Source: CAZHHH01 sp052400685 (GTDB lineage: Bacteria > Bacteroidota > Bacteroidia > Bacteroidales > Marinilabiliaceae). Taken from it: DNA of 64,000 bases. A program made the translations under genes and the position numbers. Shown piece by piece: positions 42,567 to 51,779 of this stretch (position 1 is its first letter; each line of letters starts with the position of its first letter). Under the pieces are notes generated by a model, which was not told where the DNA came from, searched no databases, and worked only from the letters and a program-made list of their open reading frames with translations. Location: NCBI GenBank assembly GCA_052400685.1, contig JBQTGJ010000001.1; one strand, given 5' to 3'.

Positions 42567-43451
42567 ATGGCAAAGAAAAACGCTTTAGGACGCGGATTAG
42601 GCGCACTAATTGACAATACTGAAGATGTCAGAAGGAATAACGTTCGTCCGGCTGCATCTATTATGGATATTGATATTGATAAGATTGAGACCAATCCCTG
42701 GCAACCTCGTTCTCATTTCGACGAGGATCGTTTGGAGGAATTGGCGACATCTATCAAGGCAGTCGGTATTGTTCAACCACTGACATTACGTAAGATGGGT
42801 GAGAATTCTTACCAGATTATTGCCGGTGAGCGTCGTTTTAGAGCCTCAAAATTGGCTGGCCTTAAAACGGTCCCTGCATATGTGCGTGATGCGAATGATG
42901 ATATCATGCTGGAGATGGCTCTGGTGGAGAATATTCAGCGGGAAGATCTGGATCCTATTGAAGTGGCCATTAGTTATCAGCGATTGATTGATGAGTGTAG
43001 CCTTACTCAGGAAAGCCTTTCGGACAGAGTGGGTAAAAAACGTTCTACTATAGCCAATTATTTACGTTTACTGAAATTGCCCGCTGAAATACAGTTGGGT
43101 TTACGATCCAGACAGATTTCGATGGGCCATGCGCGTGCCATTATTAGTGTTGAGGATTCTAAAACTCAGCTAGGTCTTTTTGAACAGACTATAAAAAATG
43201 ACCTCTCAGTGCGTAAAGTTGAAGAATTGGTACGACAATTGAGTGTTAAGTCAGATAATGAGCCGAAAGAGAAAAAGTCCGGAACTCATGATGAAGGATA
43301 TGGAGATTTGAAACACCAGTTGTCTAATTTTTTCAAGACCAACATCCAATTTTCCAGAAATGAGAAGGGTAAAGGAAAGATTGTTATTCCTTTTCATTCG
43401 GATGAAGAGTTGGAAAAGATAATTACGATTCTGGATAAGGCTAATAGCTAA
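42567..43451 (+). CDS. parB: Chromosome partitioning protein ParB/Spo0J
   Basis: CTPase that binds parS and spreads. 294 residues: ALGRGLGALI at the N-terminus (ParA-activating), I-NPWQPR, GERRFRASK (box 2, CTP-binding), ENIQREDLDPIEVA, and the helix-turn-helix region SLTQESLSDRVGKKRSTIANYLRLLKLP. A charged C-terminal dimerisation domain ends the protein. No parS (TGTTTCACGTGAAACA-like) site was recognised here. Confidence 0.97.
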   Translation: MAKKNALGRGLGALIDNTEDVRRNNVRPAASIMDIDIDKIETNPWQPRSHFDEDRLEELATSIKAVGIVQPLTLRKMGENSYQIIAGERRFRASKLAGLKTVPAYVRDANDDIMLEMALVENIQREDLDPIEVAISYQRLIDECSLTQESLSDRVGKKRSTIANYLRLLKLPAEIQLGLRSRQISMGHARAIISVEDSKTQLGLFEQTIKNDLSVRKVEELVRQLSVKSDNEPKEKKSGTHDEGYGDLKHQLSNFFKTNIQFSRNEKGKGKIVIPFHSDEELEKIITILDKANS

Positions 43452-43452
43452 A

Positions 43453-44112
43453 TTGAACGGTTATTCTGTGGTAAAAAAAAAGTTAAAGAATTGGTTGCAG
43501 GCTATATGGATCAGCTGTATGCTGATGATAATGCCTTCCGTTTTTGGCCAGTTAGCCGACTCAACCAGACAGACAGCGCCATCTGTAAATGCGAGTGATT
43601 TGTTGAGACCCAGGCATTCGCCTCATAAGGCTTCTATATATGCTGCTGTTTTACCAGGTCTGGGTCAAATTTATAATAAAAAATACTGGAAGGTTCCCAT
43701 TCTTTATGCTGGAATTGGCGGCGTCATTTATGCCATTCAATTCAACTCCACTTATTACGAAAAATACCGCTCTGCTTATCGTGATTTTTTAATTATGGAT
43801 CCTCTCAATAAGAGTTATGAAGAGTTCGTTCCTGCCGGTTTAACCATTGAGGATGTTGAGGGGACTTATGCCGATTGGTTTGAAAATGCGTTGGACAGTA
43901 AGCGTAAGTATTATCGTAGATATCGTGATATAAGTTACTTCGGAATGGTAGCTGTATATCTTGTTCAGATTATTGACGCCACTGTTGATGCTCATTTTAA
44001 AAACTTTGAAGTGAGCGATGATCTTTCTCTTAATATCGATCCTGTTATTTTACCATCACCTGAGTTGCCTGTTGGAGGAGCTGTTGGCTTTCAAATGAGA
44101 GTGACTTTTTAA
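43453..44112 (+). CDS. DUF5683 family membrane protein
   Basis: A 219-residue exported or membrane protein with an N-terminal signal (about residues 12-33, ending PSVFGQ) and a hydrophobic region SIYAAVLPGLGQIYNKKYWKVPILYAGIGGVIYAI, which is the DUF5683 hallmark. Function unknown. It begins one base after the parB stop at TTG 43453, or at GTG 43468; no ATG precedes the signal peptide, so a non-ATG start is required. The order parA-parB-DUF5683 is recurrent in Bacteroidota. Confidence 0.85.
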   Translation: MNGYSVVKKKLKNWLQAIWISCMLMIMPSVFGQLADSTRQTAPSVNASDLLRPRHSPHKASIYAAVLPGLGQIYNKKYWKVPILYAGIGGVIYAIQFNSTYYEKYRSAYRDFLIMDPLNKSYEEFVPAGLTIEDVEGTYADWFENALDSKRKYYRRYRDISYFGMVAVYLVQIIDATVDAHFKNFEVSDDLSLNIDPVILPSPELPVGGAVGFQMRVTF

Positions 44113-44195
44113 TGTAGTTCCTTAATATTCGGTCGTGATAAATGATCTCAGATGCAGAAATGATTATTTCCGGCGTGTTCTGTGACATCATAGTA

Positions 44196-44306
44196 AATAA
44201 ATTATAATCACATGAAACGATCATGCCAGAGATTTTTGAGAGAGAGGGGGGTGATTGTCTTTATGGATTTTCCTTGTAACCTTAACAAACAAATTATAAC
44301 CACATG
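44196..44306 (+). repeat. R1 leader-like repeat, diverged copy C, ending in the mltD start
   Basis: Opens AAATTATAATCACATGAAACGA and closes AACAAATTATAACCACATGAAA, the second ATG being the mltD start. The boundary sequences match the other R1 copies; the interior (purine-rich GAGAGAGAGGGGGG) is diverged and lacks CACACAG. A 31-codon frame fills the unit from ATG 44212 to TGA 44307. Confidence 0.55.
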
Positions 44307-45830
44307 AAAATAGCGTTTCTGATTGGAGTTTACCTGTTGGTGTCCTGCGGTGCATGGGCCAAGTCGCCTGATGAAGACAAGCTGCAGGTTACTATTGACG
44401 AGTATGAAAATAATTTGGACAGTCTCATTACTCTGTGGCATGCCCGTACGCTTTCAGATTCATTTGTGCTAGATTCAATCAACGAAAATGAGGAACAGTT
44501 GGTTGAGGAGTTGCCCGACTCCTTGTATATTAAACGGCTGGCGGAAATTCAATCGCCACTTGTTTTTCCATTTAATAAACAGGTGAAATCTTATATTAAA
44601 TTATATACCCAAAGGCGACGGGATCAGGTGTCGCTTATGCTGGGACTGTCTGATTATTATTTCCCAATTTTTGAAGCGGCCCTGGATGCTCATGATATGC
44701 CGTTGGAATTGAAGTATTTGCCTGTAATAGAGTCGGCATTGAATCCCAGGGCTTTTTCACGCGCGGGAGCTTCCGGTTTGTGGCAGTTTATGTATTACAC
44801 CGGCAAGCAATATGGTTTAAAGGTGGATTCGTATGTTGATGAACGACGTGATCCTTATTATGCAACTGAAGCTGCGGTTAAGTTTTTGTCTGATTTATAT
44901 GATATTTATGGCGATTGGTACCTGGTTATTGCGGCCTATAATTGTGGTCCCGGAAATGTTAACAAAGCCATTCGACGTTCAGGGGGCAAACGTAATTTTT
45001 GGGAAATTTATTATCGATTGCCGCGCGAAACAAGAGGTTATGTGCCGGCTTTTGTTGCTGCGGCTTATACTTTTACCTATGCACGTGATCACAATATAGT
45101 GGCTTCGCGGGTAACATTGCCTTTGGCTACTGATACGATTATGGTTTCACAACCACTTCATTTTGATCAGGTCGCCGATTTGATTCGTGTGCCAAAGGAA
45201 GTGCTTCGTGAGCTTAATCCCATGTATCGCCGCGATGTTGTCCCAGCTGGGAAACAGGTTTATCCTTTGCGTTTACCTTTTATTGATGCAACGTTGTTTG
45301 CTTCTATTGAAGATACCATATACACGCATCGGCGTGAGGACTTTTTTCCGGGAGGAAATGTTGTTGTAGAACCTTCTTCAGACTCGCATTCGGTGGTGGC
45401 CCCTCCAGGATCTAAGCCGGTTTATTATAAGGTGAAATCGGGTGATGTGGTAGGCTTAATTGCCGAATGGTTTGATGTACGTCTGTCAGATCTCAGGTAT
45501 TGGAATAATATTCATCGTAACATGATTCGTGTGGGGCAAAAGCTGGTGGTGTATGTTCCACAGGGTAAAGTGTCGCATTATGAGGAAATAGCACGAAAGC
45601 ATGGCACGTCAGGAGCTGTGTCTGCATCTGCATCGGTTTCGAAGGCCGTTCCTTTAGATGCCGGCTCGGGCAATTATGTATATCATACCGTGCGTTCCGG
45701 CGAGAGTGTCTGGTCAATAGCCAAACAGTATCCCGACGTAACCACCGATGATATTCTCAGGATGAATCATCTTACAAATGGCAGCAAAATAAAGCCGGGT
45801 CAGCAATTAAAAATTAAGCCCCGGTCCTGA
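44304..45830 (+). CDS. mltD: Membrane-bound lytic transglycosylase MltD-like, two LysM domains
   Basis: Cleaves peptidoglycan glycan strands with 1,6-anhydro ring formation. 508 residues: N-terminal export signal (MKIAFLIGVYLLVSCGAWA; a lipobox-like VSC is present), helical segment, SLT domain with catalytic Glu in PVIESALNPRAFSRAGASGLWQFM and YGDWYLVIAAYNCGPGNVNKAI, then two LysM repeats (YYKVKSGDVVGLIAEWF and YHTVRSGESVWSIAKQY) that bind glycan. It completes the parAB-DUF5683 series, linking segregation genes with wall remodelling. Its ATG overlaps a leader frame as ATGA. Confidence 0.94.
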   Translation: MKIAFLIGVYLLVSCGAWAKSPDEDKLQVTIDEYENNLDSLITLWHARTLSDSFVLDSINENEEQLVEELPDSLYIKRLAEIQSPLVFPFNKQVKSYIKLYTQRRRDQVSLMLGLSDYYFPIFEAALDAHDMPLELKYLPVIESALNPRAFSRAGASGLWQFMYYTGKQYGLKVDSYVDERRDPYYATEAAVKFLSDLYDIYGDWYLVIAAYNCGPGNVNKAIRRSGGKRNFWEIYYRLPRETRGYVPAFVAAAYTFTYARDHNIVASRVTLPLATDTIMVSQPLHFDQVADLIRVPKEVLRELNPMYRRDVVPAGKQVYPLRLPFIDATLFASIEDTIYTHRREDFFPGGNVVVEPSSDSHSVVAPPGSKPVYYKVKSGDVVGLIAEWFDVRLSDLRYWNNIHRNMIRVGQKLVVYVPQGKVSHYEEIARKHGTSGAVSASASVSKAVPLDAGSGNYVYHTVRSGESVWSIAKQYPDVTTDDILRMNHLTNGSKIKPGQQLKIKPRS

Positions 45831-45927
45831 TTTTTTACCTTTCGGACTGCCATCATTATGCGGACGTTTGATTGGCAAACTTTTTGTCGTGTGATTCGTT
45901 GTTACAACTATAACTGGAGGTTTTGTT

Positions 45928-46632
45928 ATGATGAATTTTCCTTTATTACTTATTTTTATTTTTTTTGCGTTGGCCAGCTGGCTGGTTAGTTCTCAACTGA
46001 AAAGCCGTTTTAAACGGTATTCTAAGAGTTATTTGCAAAGTGGTTTGTCGGGATGTGATGTGGCTGAAAAAATGTTACGCGATCATGGTATTACTGACGT
46101 TCGGGTTTTGTCGGTAACGGGCCGTTTGTCTGATCACTATAATCCTGCCAATAAGACAGTCAATTTGAGTGCTGAAGTATACAACGGACGTAGCGTTGCC
46201 TCGGCTGCTGTGGCAGCTCATGAATGTGGCCATGCGGTTCAGCATGCGCAGGCTTATGCTCCTTTGAAGTTACGTTCGGCTCTGGTACCTTTGCAAAATG
46301 TGAGCGCTCGTTTGTTGAACATCATTTTTATTTCAATGTTTGTGGGTGCTTTTTTGCTGCCGAACCTTATTTCATTTGATTTGGCTTTACTTGTAATAAT
46401 TGCTTGTTATGGTGTTTTTACATTGTTTGCTTTTATAACACTACCCGTTGAAATTAATGCCACACATCGGGCTTTGTTATGGCTTAACCGAGCCGGTATT
46501 ACGGGCGGTCAACAGCAAGCTGAGGCCAAAGACGCGCTTAAATGGGCTGCCTATACTTATGTGGTAGCTGCTTTATCAGCCCTTGCTACTCTTTTGTATT
46601 ATGTTATGCTGTTTGTGGGGCGAAGAGATTAA
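45928..46632 (+). CDS. YugP-type membrane zinc metallopeptidase
   Basis: 234 residues with an N-terminal membrane segment, the zincin motif HECGH in AVAAHECGHAVQHAQAYAPLKLR (about 91-113), and two or three further membrane segments. This is the YugP family, predicted intramembrane or membrane-associated peptidases with unknown substrates. GGAGG lies before the start (TGGAGGTTTTGTTATG), one of the few Shine-Dalgarno matches in the window. Followed by a strong terminator. Confidence 0.9.
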   Translation: MMNFPLLLIFIFFALASWLVSSQLKSRFKRYSKSYLQSGLSGCDVAEKMLRDHGITDVRVLSVTGRLSDHYNPANKTVNLSAEVYNGRSVASAAVAAHECGHAVQHAQAYAPLKLRSALVPLQNVSARLLNIIFISMFVGAFLLPNLISFDLALLVIIACYGVFTLFAFITLPVEINATHRALLWLNRAGITGGQQQAEAKDALKWAAYTYVVAALSALATLLYYVMLFVGRRD

Positions 46633-46698
46633 TTAATTTTTAAGAGAGATTTGTAATTCTCGCGGGTTTGTGCCGCCTGAATATTTCGGAGTCAGATA

Positions 46699-46730
46699 AG
46701 GAAGCTTCATTTTTGAAGCTTCCATTTTTT
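46699..46730 (+). terminator. Intrinsic terminator after the YugP-type gene
   Basis: GGAAGCTTCA and TGAAGCTTCC form a perfect 10 bp stem with a TTTT loop, followed by ATTTTTTG. It ends 67-98 bp after the stop at 46632. Confidence 0.85.
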
Positions 46731-46815
46731 GATCTTATTGCGATCTGGCTTGTTTTTGGCTGATTTTCATCAATATCGTATGTTCATTGATAACTTATTC
46801 AGTCGCTTTTTTGTT

Positions 46816-47535
46816 TCAGCGTATTTGATGGATGGCGTTATAGTCTTTTATAATCGTTTCCAGAAATTCGGTGTCGGACAGGTTGCTTTCGACGGCAATT
46901 TTTTTTGCAATGGCCTGGCAGGCTTTTCGTTGTATTTTTTCTTTTTTGCTTTCGTTTTTTTGTCGTCCTGAAATTTCCAAAACTTCTTTAACTGTACGAA
47001 TGTCTTCATCCGACAGATATTCCACTTGTCGGAATTGTGGCTCGTAATTATCTTCTATTTCTTGCCAGATTGAGGTTTTTAAATCCTTTTTACGGGGTAG
47101 TTTTAATACGGTGGTGGCAGCTGCCAAATCGCCTAATCGTTGCCCTTTGCCATTGAGGATAATAATGAGAACTGCAATGGCGCCCATAAATATCGTAATA
47201 TCCACGAGTCTGAAAATCCATCTGATAAAACAACTGCCGGCGGTCAGTGCCGAACCATCGGTTTTTATTACCTTGGTACGCAGAATCATTTTTCCCGGGC
47301 TTTGACCGTTGAAAAGTAATTCGAAAATGAAATGGTATAAAAAAATCGGAATGAGAAATATTAGTTGCCAGATAGCGAAATCGATGTCCAGTTGAACAAA
47401 AATAATTAAAGCACCTAATAAATAGATGCCGCTAATTAATTGATCAAGAAGTGTGCTCAAAAGTCGATCGCCTACGCTGGCAATTGGATATTCAAGGGTT
47501 ACATTTTGAGATGTATTGAGTTGATAGGTTTCCAT
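46816..47535 (-). CDS. RDD family membrane protein
   Basis: 239 residues. The N-terminal half carries the RDD signature PIASVGDRLLSTLLDQLISG with membrane segments (YLLGALIIFVQL, FLIPIFLYHFIFELLFNGQSPGKMIL) and the C-terminal 90 residues are cytoplasmic and charged. RDD proteins are proposed transporters, but function is not established. Divergent from the SpoIIM gene and belonging by context to the same conserved cluster. Confidence 0.87.
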   Translation of the reverse strand: METYQLNTSQNVTLEYPIASVGDRLLSTLLDQLISGIYLLGALIIFVQLDIDFAIWQLIFLIPIFLYHFIFELLFNGQSPGKMILRTKVIKTDGSALTAGSCFIRWIFRLVDITIFMGAIAVLIIILNGKGQRLGDLAAATTVLKLPRKKDLKTSIWQEIEDNYEPQFRQVEYLSDEDIRTVKEVLEISGRQKNESKKEKIQRKACQAIAKKIAVESNLSDTEFLETIIKDYNAIHQIR

Positions 47536-47872
47536 TTAACGCTTTTCTGTTAGGCATTATTTCTGTAAAATTAGTGAAATATTATATTTTATTGAGCAAT
47601 AACTGCTATTTTAGACGTTGTTTAATGTTTAGCAGTTTTTAAGGTGCGACTTTTTTATTTGAAATTAGTATGCGTATTTCGTTTTAGTACGAAAACTTAA
47701 GTGCTGATAATAAATGTTTACATTCAAGGTTTTAGCAGTGCGAAAAGTGTTCGTATGCTGATGTAAATGAGTGTTTTGAGTACAGGTGTAATGCGGAAAT
47801 TGGCTTTTTTTAGACAAATTCTAAAGTACATTCACGGACTTCAGTTCGGGCCTACACCTTAATTGTCAAGGG
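47536..47872. other. 337 bp divergent control region, no gene seen
   Basis: Lies between the RDD gene and the SpoIIM operon and should contain both promoters. AT-rich. It holds one short inverted repeat (TTTCGT-tttagt-ACGAAA near 47674-47694) and no clear TAnnTTTG/TTG pair, RNA gene or reading frame. Confidence 0.35.
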
Positions 47873-48871
47873 ATGAAAGAAATTGCATTTATTAGTCGAA
47901 ATAAAAAGAAATGGGAGGATTTTGAGCATCAGATCCATCATAAGGTGTCTGTAACACCTGATGAACTGGCTGATTATTATATAGAGTTGACGGATGATTT
48001 GTCGTATGCTCGGACATTTTATCCGGGGTCGTCTATTGTGGGTTATCTAAATAGTTTGACGGCCGTAGTTCATAATCTTATATACCGAAATAAAAAGGAG
48101 AAGGGCAGTCGATTGTTTAATTTTTGGGTGACTGAGTTACCCCTTTCGGTTTATAATTCGCGGCGTGATTTTTTGATTTCACTTCTTATTTTTGTCGTTT
48201 CCTTTGTTGTTGGTTTGGCTTCGGTGTATGCCAACGAAGATTTCTTGAGAGTTGTGCTGGGCGATAGTTATGTCAATACAACGCTTGATAATATCGCGAA
48301 AGGAGATCCATTTGGAGTGTATGGATCCTCCGAATCGCTTCCAATGGCTGTGTTTATTGCCGCCAATAATATAAGGGTTTCGGTAGTGGCTTTCGTTATC
48401 GGAGTTTTTACGCCAATAGCCGTGGCTCTTATTTTAGCTTACAATGGCATTATGACTGGTGCTTTTTTGGGTTTTTTTATGCAGCGTTCCATGGGGTCAA
48501 TGGCGGCTTTAACAATTATGCTTCATGGAACCATGGAATTGTCGGCTATTGTTTTAGCTGGTGGAGCCGGTATCCTGCTTGGTAAAAGTATCTTGTTTGT
48601 TGGAACTTATCCTCGTAAAATTGTTTTTGTGAGGGGGGTACGACAGGGAACGAAAATTATTCTTGGACTGATGCCTTTTTTTATTGTGGCTGCCATCATT
48701 GAAGGTTTTTTTACCCGTTATTATTTAGAGGTGTCACCGTTACTGTCTGGCGGGGTGATTTTTGTGTCGTTGGTGCTAATGATTTGGTATTTTGTTATTT
48801 ACCCCAAAAAAATATATTTGCAAAACCTTAATATTACTCAAAATGGAAATGTCAGAAAAACCAACCGTTGA
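47873..48871 (+). CDS. SpoIIM-like (stage II sporulation protein M family) membrane protein
   Basis: 332 residues: a cytoplasmic N-terminal part (about 100 aa) and a C-terminal membrane part with five to six segments, including NNIRVSVVAFVIGVFTPIAVALILAYNG and HGTMELSAIVLAGGAGILLG. The family is named after the sporulation protein, but this organism's group does not form spores; here it belongs to the MoxR/DUF58 cluster. Overlaps the next gene by about 29 bp, indicating coupling. Confidence 0.85.
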   Translation: MKEIAFISRNKKKWEDFEHQIHHKVSVTPDELADYYIELTDDLSYARTFYPGSSIVGYLNSLTAVVHNLIYRNKKEKGSRLFNFWVTELPLSVYNSRRDFLISLLIFVVSFVVGLASVYANEDFLRVVLGDSYVNTTLDNIAKGDPFGVYGSSESLPMAVFIAANNIRVSVVAFVIGVFTPIAVALILAYNGIMTGAFLGFFMQRSMGSMAALTIMLHGTMELSAIVLAGGAGILLGKSILFVGTYPRKIVFVRGVRQGTKIILGLMPFFIVAAIIEGFFTRYYLEVSPLLSGGVIFVSLVLMIWYFVIYPKKIYLQNLNITQNGNVRKTNR

Positions 48872-49802
48872 ACTTGAAAAAAGACGTGAGTTTTCAGAAG
48901 TTATTAATGCTACTTTTTCCTTCGTCGGGCAGGAGTTTAAATCATTATTAACTGTGGTCGCGCTTTATGCCGGATTATTTATTTTAGCATCAACTGTTTT
49001 AGCCATCGTTTTTTCGGGGAATCAGTTGCAGGTGTTGCTTGATCGAATGCAAAGCGGTGATTTATCCGGTTTTAGTGCCGGTAATTTTAGTTTCTTATAT
49101 GTCTCTTACTTGTTTTCGTTGTTGTGTATCGTTGTGTTATCTGGTCTTGTGTCTGCCTATATGGTTGTTTATGCTGAAAGGGGTAGAAGAGGATTTGTGC
49201 ACGCTGATGTCTGGAAAACGTTTATAGCATCTTTTGTTCGCCTTTTGCTTCTTTCGCTTTTAATCCTGTTGATATTCGGTTTGGTTGCTGGTGTTGGGTC
49301 TATAGTTATAGGCGTTCTGGCTACGTTATCGATGCCTGTGATTGTTAAAGCAATTGTGATTTTTTTTGCTGTGATTGCCTTGATCGCTGCAATGTGTTAT
49401 GTGTGGGTTCCTTTATCTTTATCGCATATTGTTTTGTATAACGAGCGCAACGGTGTGTTTAACGCAATCAGCCGCAGTTTTAGTTTGGTAAAAGGGAATT
49501 GGTGGCTTTCCTTTGGGGTGGTTTTTGTTTTGGGACTGGTGGTAACTGTTCTGAGTTCTTTTTTCTCTATCCCGGCTTTTATGTCAGGTTTGTTTAAGGG
49601 TATTACGGCTGCCTCAGGTGAAGCGACAATGGACGTTACTTCTATGTCTTTTGTTCTTACAACGGTAATTAGTAGTTTGGGACAATATTTTATATATCCT
49701 CTTATTTTTGTTGGTGTAGCAATTCATTATTTTAACCTTCGCGAACGTTACGATAATAATGATTTGCTGCGGCGGGTTGAACAAATGAGTGAAGAAGCAT
49801 AG
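48843..49802 (+). CDS. Polytopic membrane protein of the MoxR/DUF58 cluster
   Basis: About 319 residues with six hydrophobic segments (from LLTVVALYAGLFILASTVLA to YFIYPLIFVGVAIHYF) and the glycerophosphoryl-diesterase-membrane-like pattern NGVFNAISRSFSLVKGNWW. No catalytic motif. I choose ATG 48843 (MEMSEKPTVELEK); ATG 48849 is as good, and an upstream in-frame ATG at 48792 lies deep inside the SpoIIM frame. Function unknown. Confidence 0.75.
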   Translation: MEMSEKPTVELEKRREFSEVINATFSFVGQEFKSLLTVVALYAGLFILASTVLAIVFSGNQLQVLLDRMQSGDLSGFSAGNFSFLYVSYLFSLLCIVVLSGLVSAYMVVYAERGRRGFVHADVWKTFIASFVRLLLLSLLILLIFGLVAGVGSIVIGVLATLSMPVIVKAIVIFFAVIALIAAMCYVWVPLSLSHIVLYNERNGVFNAISRSFSLVKGNWWLSFGVVFVLGLVVTVLSSFFSIPAFMSGLFKGITAASGEATMDVTSMSFVLTTVISSLGQYFIYPLIFVGVAIHYFNLRERYDNNDLLRRVEQMSEEA

Positions 49803-49841
49803 TGGTTTTTTGCCTTATGTGCACGATTAAAATAGTTTTTT

Positions 49842-50588
49842 GTGGTTAAAAGATTTAATATTTTTCTTTGCTTGTTTTTTTGCCTTTATGGCGGATTCCC
49901 GGAAACAGTTTGCGTGGCGCAATCCGTTGCTGACAAAGCGGTTATTCCCTGGGATGAAAGTTCTGTGGTAGAGGTTCGCCGGCCGCCGGAACAGGAATTG
50001 AATGCACTCAGGCAAAATCCGGAATATTTTTATGACCGGGATGACCGTGAACCTAATTTTTGGGATCGCTTACTGGCTTTTTTGTACCGTTACTTATTTC
50101 AAAGTATTGGTGAAGTAAGTGCTGTAAAATACTTTTTATCGGCATTGGTTGTTTTGGTATTTGTCGTAATCATTGTAAGATTATTGAGGATTCCGGTAAC
50201 TGGCTTCTTTTCTTTTTCGGCCAAGGTGCAGGGAAGCGATCTGACATTGGTAAACGATGAAAGCAGACGTGAAGATGAGCTTGAACAAATGCTGATGCTA
50301 TACAAAAGCAATGGCGCTTACCGGGAAGCTATTCGTGTGTTATATCTTATTTGTCTGAAGAAGTTGGACCGAGGCGGTTTGATTCGTATGCGCGAAAATA
50401 AAACCAATCGGGAATATCTTTATGAGTTGAATGGTGATGCCGATCGTCGTTTTTTCAGACATATTGCCCGTATATATGAGTATGTGTGGTATGGTCATTT
50501 TGAACCCGATGCCGAAGCATTTAATAGTATAGAGGTTGATGTCCGAAAGCGCTTTTCGACTGATGGAAGGGAGGTGCAAAATGGCTGA
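49842..50588 (+). CDS. DUF4129-type membrane protein
   Basis: 248 residues from GTG 49842. Signal peptide, an extracytoplasmic segment, one membrane segment (YFLSALVVLVFVVIIVRLL, about 96-114) and a cytoplasmic DUF4129-like domain with AYREAIRVLYLICLKKLDRGGLIRMRENKTNREYLYEL. It overlaps the following gene by 8 bp. The DUF4129 assignment rests on this C-terminal pattern and on its place before MoxR. Confidence 0.78.
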   Translation: MVKRFNIFLCLFFCLYGGFPETVCVAQSVADKAVIPWDESSVVEVRRPPEQELNALRQNPEYFYDRDDREPNFWDRLLAFLYRYLFQSIGEVSAVKYFLSALVVLVFVVIIVRLLRIPVTGFFSFSAKVQGSDLTLVNDESRREDELEQMLMLYKSNGAYREAIRVLYLICLKKLDRGGLIRMRENKTNREYLYELNGDADRRFFRHIARIYEYVWYGHFEPDAEAFNSIEVDVRKRFSTDGREVQNG

Positions 50589-51777
50589 GAAAAAGGCGCC
50601 TAATTGGTTGTGGTTTGTTCTTCTTTTGGGGCTGGGACTGTTAGTTATTGTCGTTATTAAGGCACCTAAACCGGTTGACTGGACCGTTAGTTTTTCTAAT
50701 CGTCATGATGTTCCGCTGGGAAACAGGTTGGTTTATAGTGTAATGCCAGCATTGTTCCCCAATCAAACAATGATCGAGGCGCATTCTGAAATAGACCACT
50801 TTCTCGGCGATTTGCCGGACACGTACAAAAATTACATCATCATTAATAATAAGGTCGAAATGAGTAATGATGAATTTCAGGCAATGATTGACAGAATTAA
50901 GGATGGCAATAATGTCTTTATTGCAGGAGAACACTTCTCGCAGAATTTTACGGATAGTTTGGGGTTGGATATTTTTTATAGTGTCGCATTGCCAACTGTT
51001 TTGACCAACGATTCCGTTGGGTTTAATTTTACAAATAAAAGATTAAAAACGGCCTACGATTTTTGGTTTCGGAAGGCAATTTCAAATAATTATTTTATTG
51101 CTTACGATACAGTCAGGACGTCTGTGTTAGGCTATAATCATGAAGGTAAGACCAATTTTTTGAGAATGAAGATCGGTGAAGGGTGGCTTTTTGTTAATTG
51201 CAATCCAATGGCTTTTTCAAATTATCATCTTTTGGAGAAAAATAATGCCGATTACATTTTTGGCTGTTTGTCTTATTTACCGGTGGCTCCTACTGTTTGG
51301 GATGAGTTTTATAAAGCGGGTAATAAAAGAATTGCATCCCCTTTGGTGTTTATTTTGTCGGACCGCAGCTTGCGGGTGGCCTGGTTTGTATTTTTAATTG
51401 GGGTGTTGATTTATTTTGTTTTTGAATCAAAACGAAGGCAGCGACCTATACCGGTTTTGGCTAGACCTGAAAACAAGTCTTTGGCTTTTGTTCAAACGGT
51501 GGGGCAACTCTATTTTTACAGTGGTGATCATTTATCTATAGCAAAAAAAAGATACCTTTATTTTGTTGATTTTCTTAAAACACGCTACTATATCAACTTT
51601 GGAAGTGATGAAAGTCGCTTGATTGACGAGGTGGCATTGAAGTCGGGTTTGCCTGAACGCAGTGTTGCTTCTTTGTTTAAAATGGCGCGCAGGCTTAATA
51701 TTGTCAGCCGTATTTCAGAGGAGGATTTGCAACAGTTTAATAATCAGCTTGAGTTTTTTTATAAAAATTGCAGATAA
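50581..51777 (+). CDS. DUF4350-type protein of the MoxR/DUF58 cluster
   Basis: 398 residues from ATG 50581, preceded by GGGAGGTGCAAA as a Shine-Dalgarno sequence. One N-terminal and one later membrane segment flank an extracytoplasmic domain containing IKDGNNVFIAGEHFSQNF, the DUF4350 pattern (GxVFIA), and a cytoplasmic C-terminal part. The frame extends upstream to 50536, which overlaps the previous gene too far to be the start. Confidence 0.78.
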   Translation: MAEKKAPNWLWFVLLLGLGLLVIVVIKAPKPVDWTVSFSNRHDVPLGNRLVYSVMPALFPNQTMIEAHSEIDHFLGDLPDTYKNYIIINNKVEMSNDEFQAMIDRIKDGNNVFIAGEHFSQNFTDSLGLDIFYSVALPTVLTNDSVGFNFTNKRLKTAYDFWFRKAISNNYFIAYDTVRTSVLGYNHEGKTNFLRMKIGEGWLFVNCNPMAFSNYHLLEKNNADYIFGCLSYLPVAPTVWDEFYKAGNKRIASPLVFILSDRSLRVAWFVFLIGVLIYFVFESKRRQRPIPVLARPENKSLAFVQTVGQLYFYSGDHLSIAKKRYLYFVDFLKTRYYINFGSDESRLIDEVALKSGLPERSVASLFKMARRLNIVSRISEEDLQQFNNQLEFFYKNCR

Positions 51778-51779
51778 CT

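Noticed and set aside
42541..42567. parS site near parAB
   Set aside because: No 16 bp palindrome resembling TGTTTCACGTGAAACA was found here or in the nearby gaps; the CACGTG array at 8.5 kb lacks the flanking arms.
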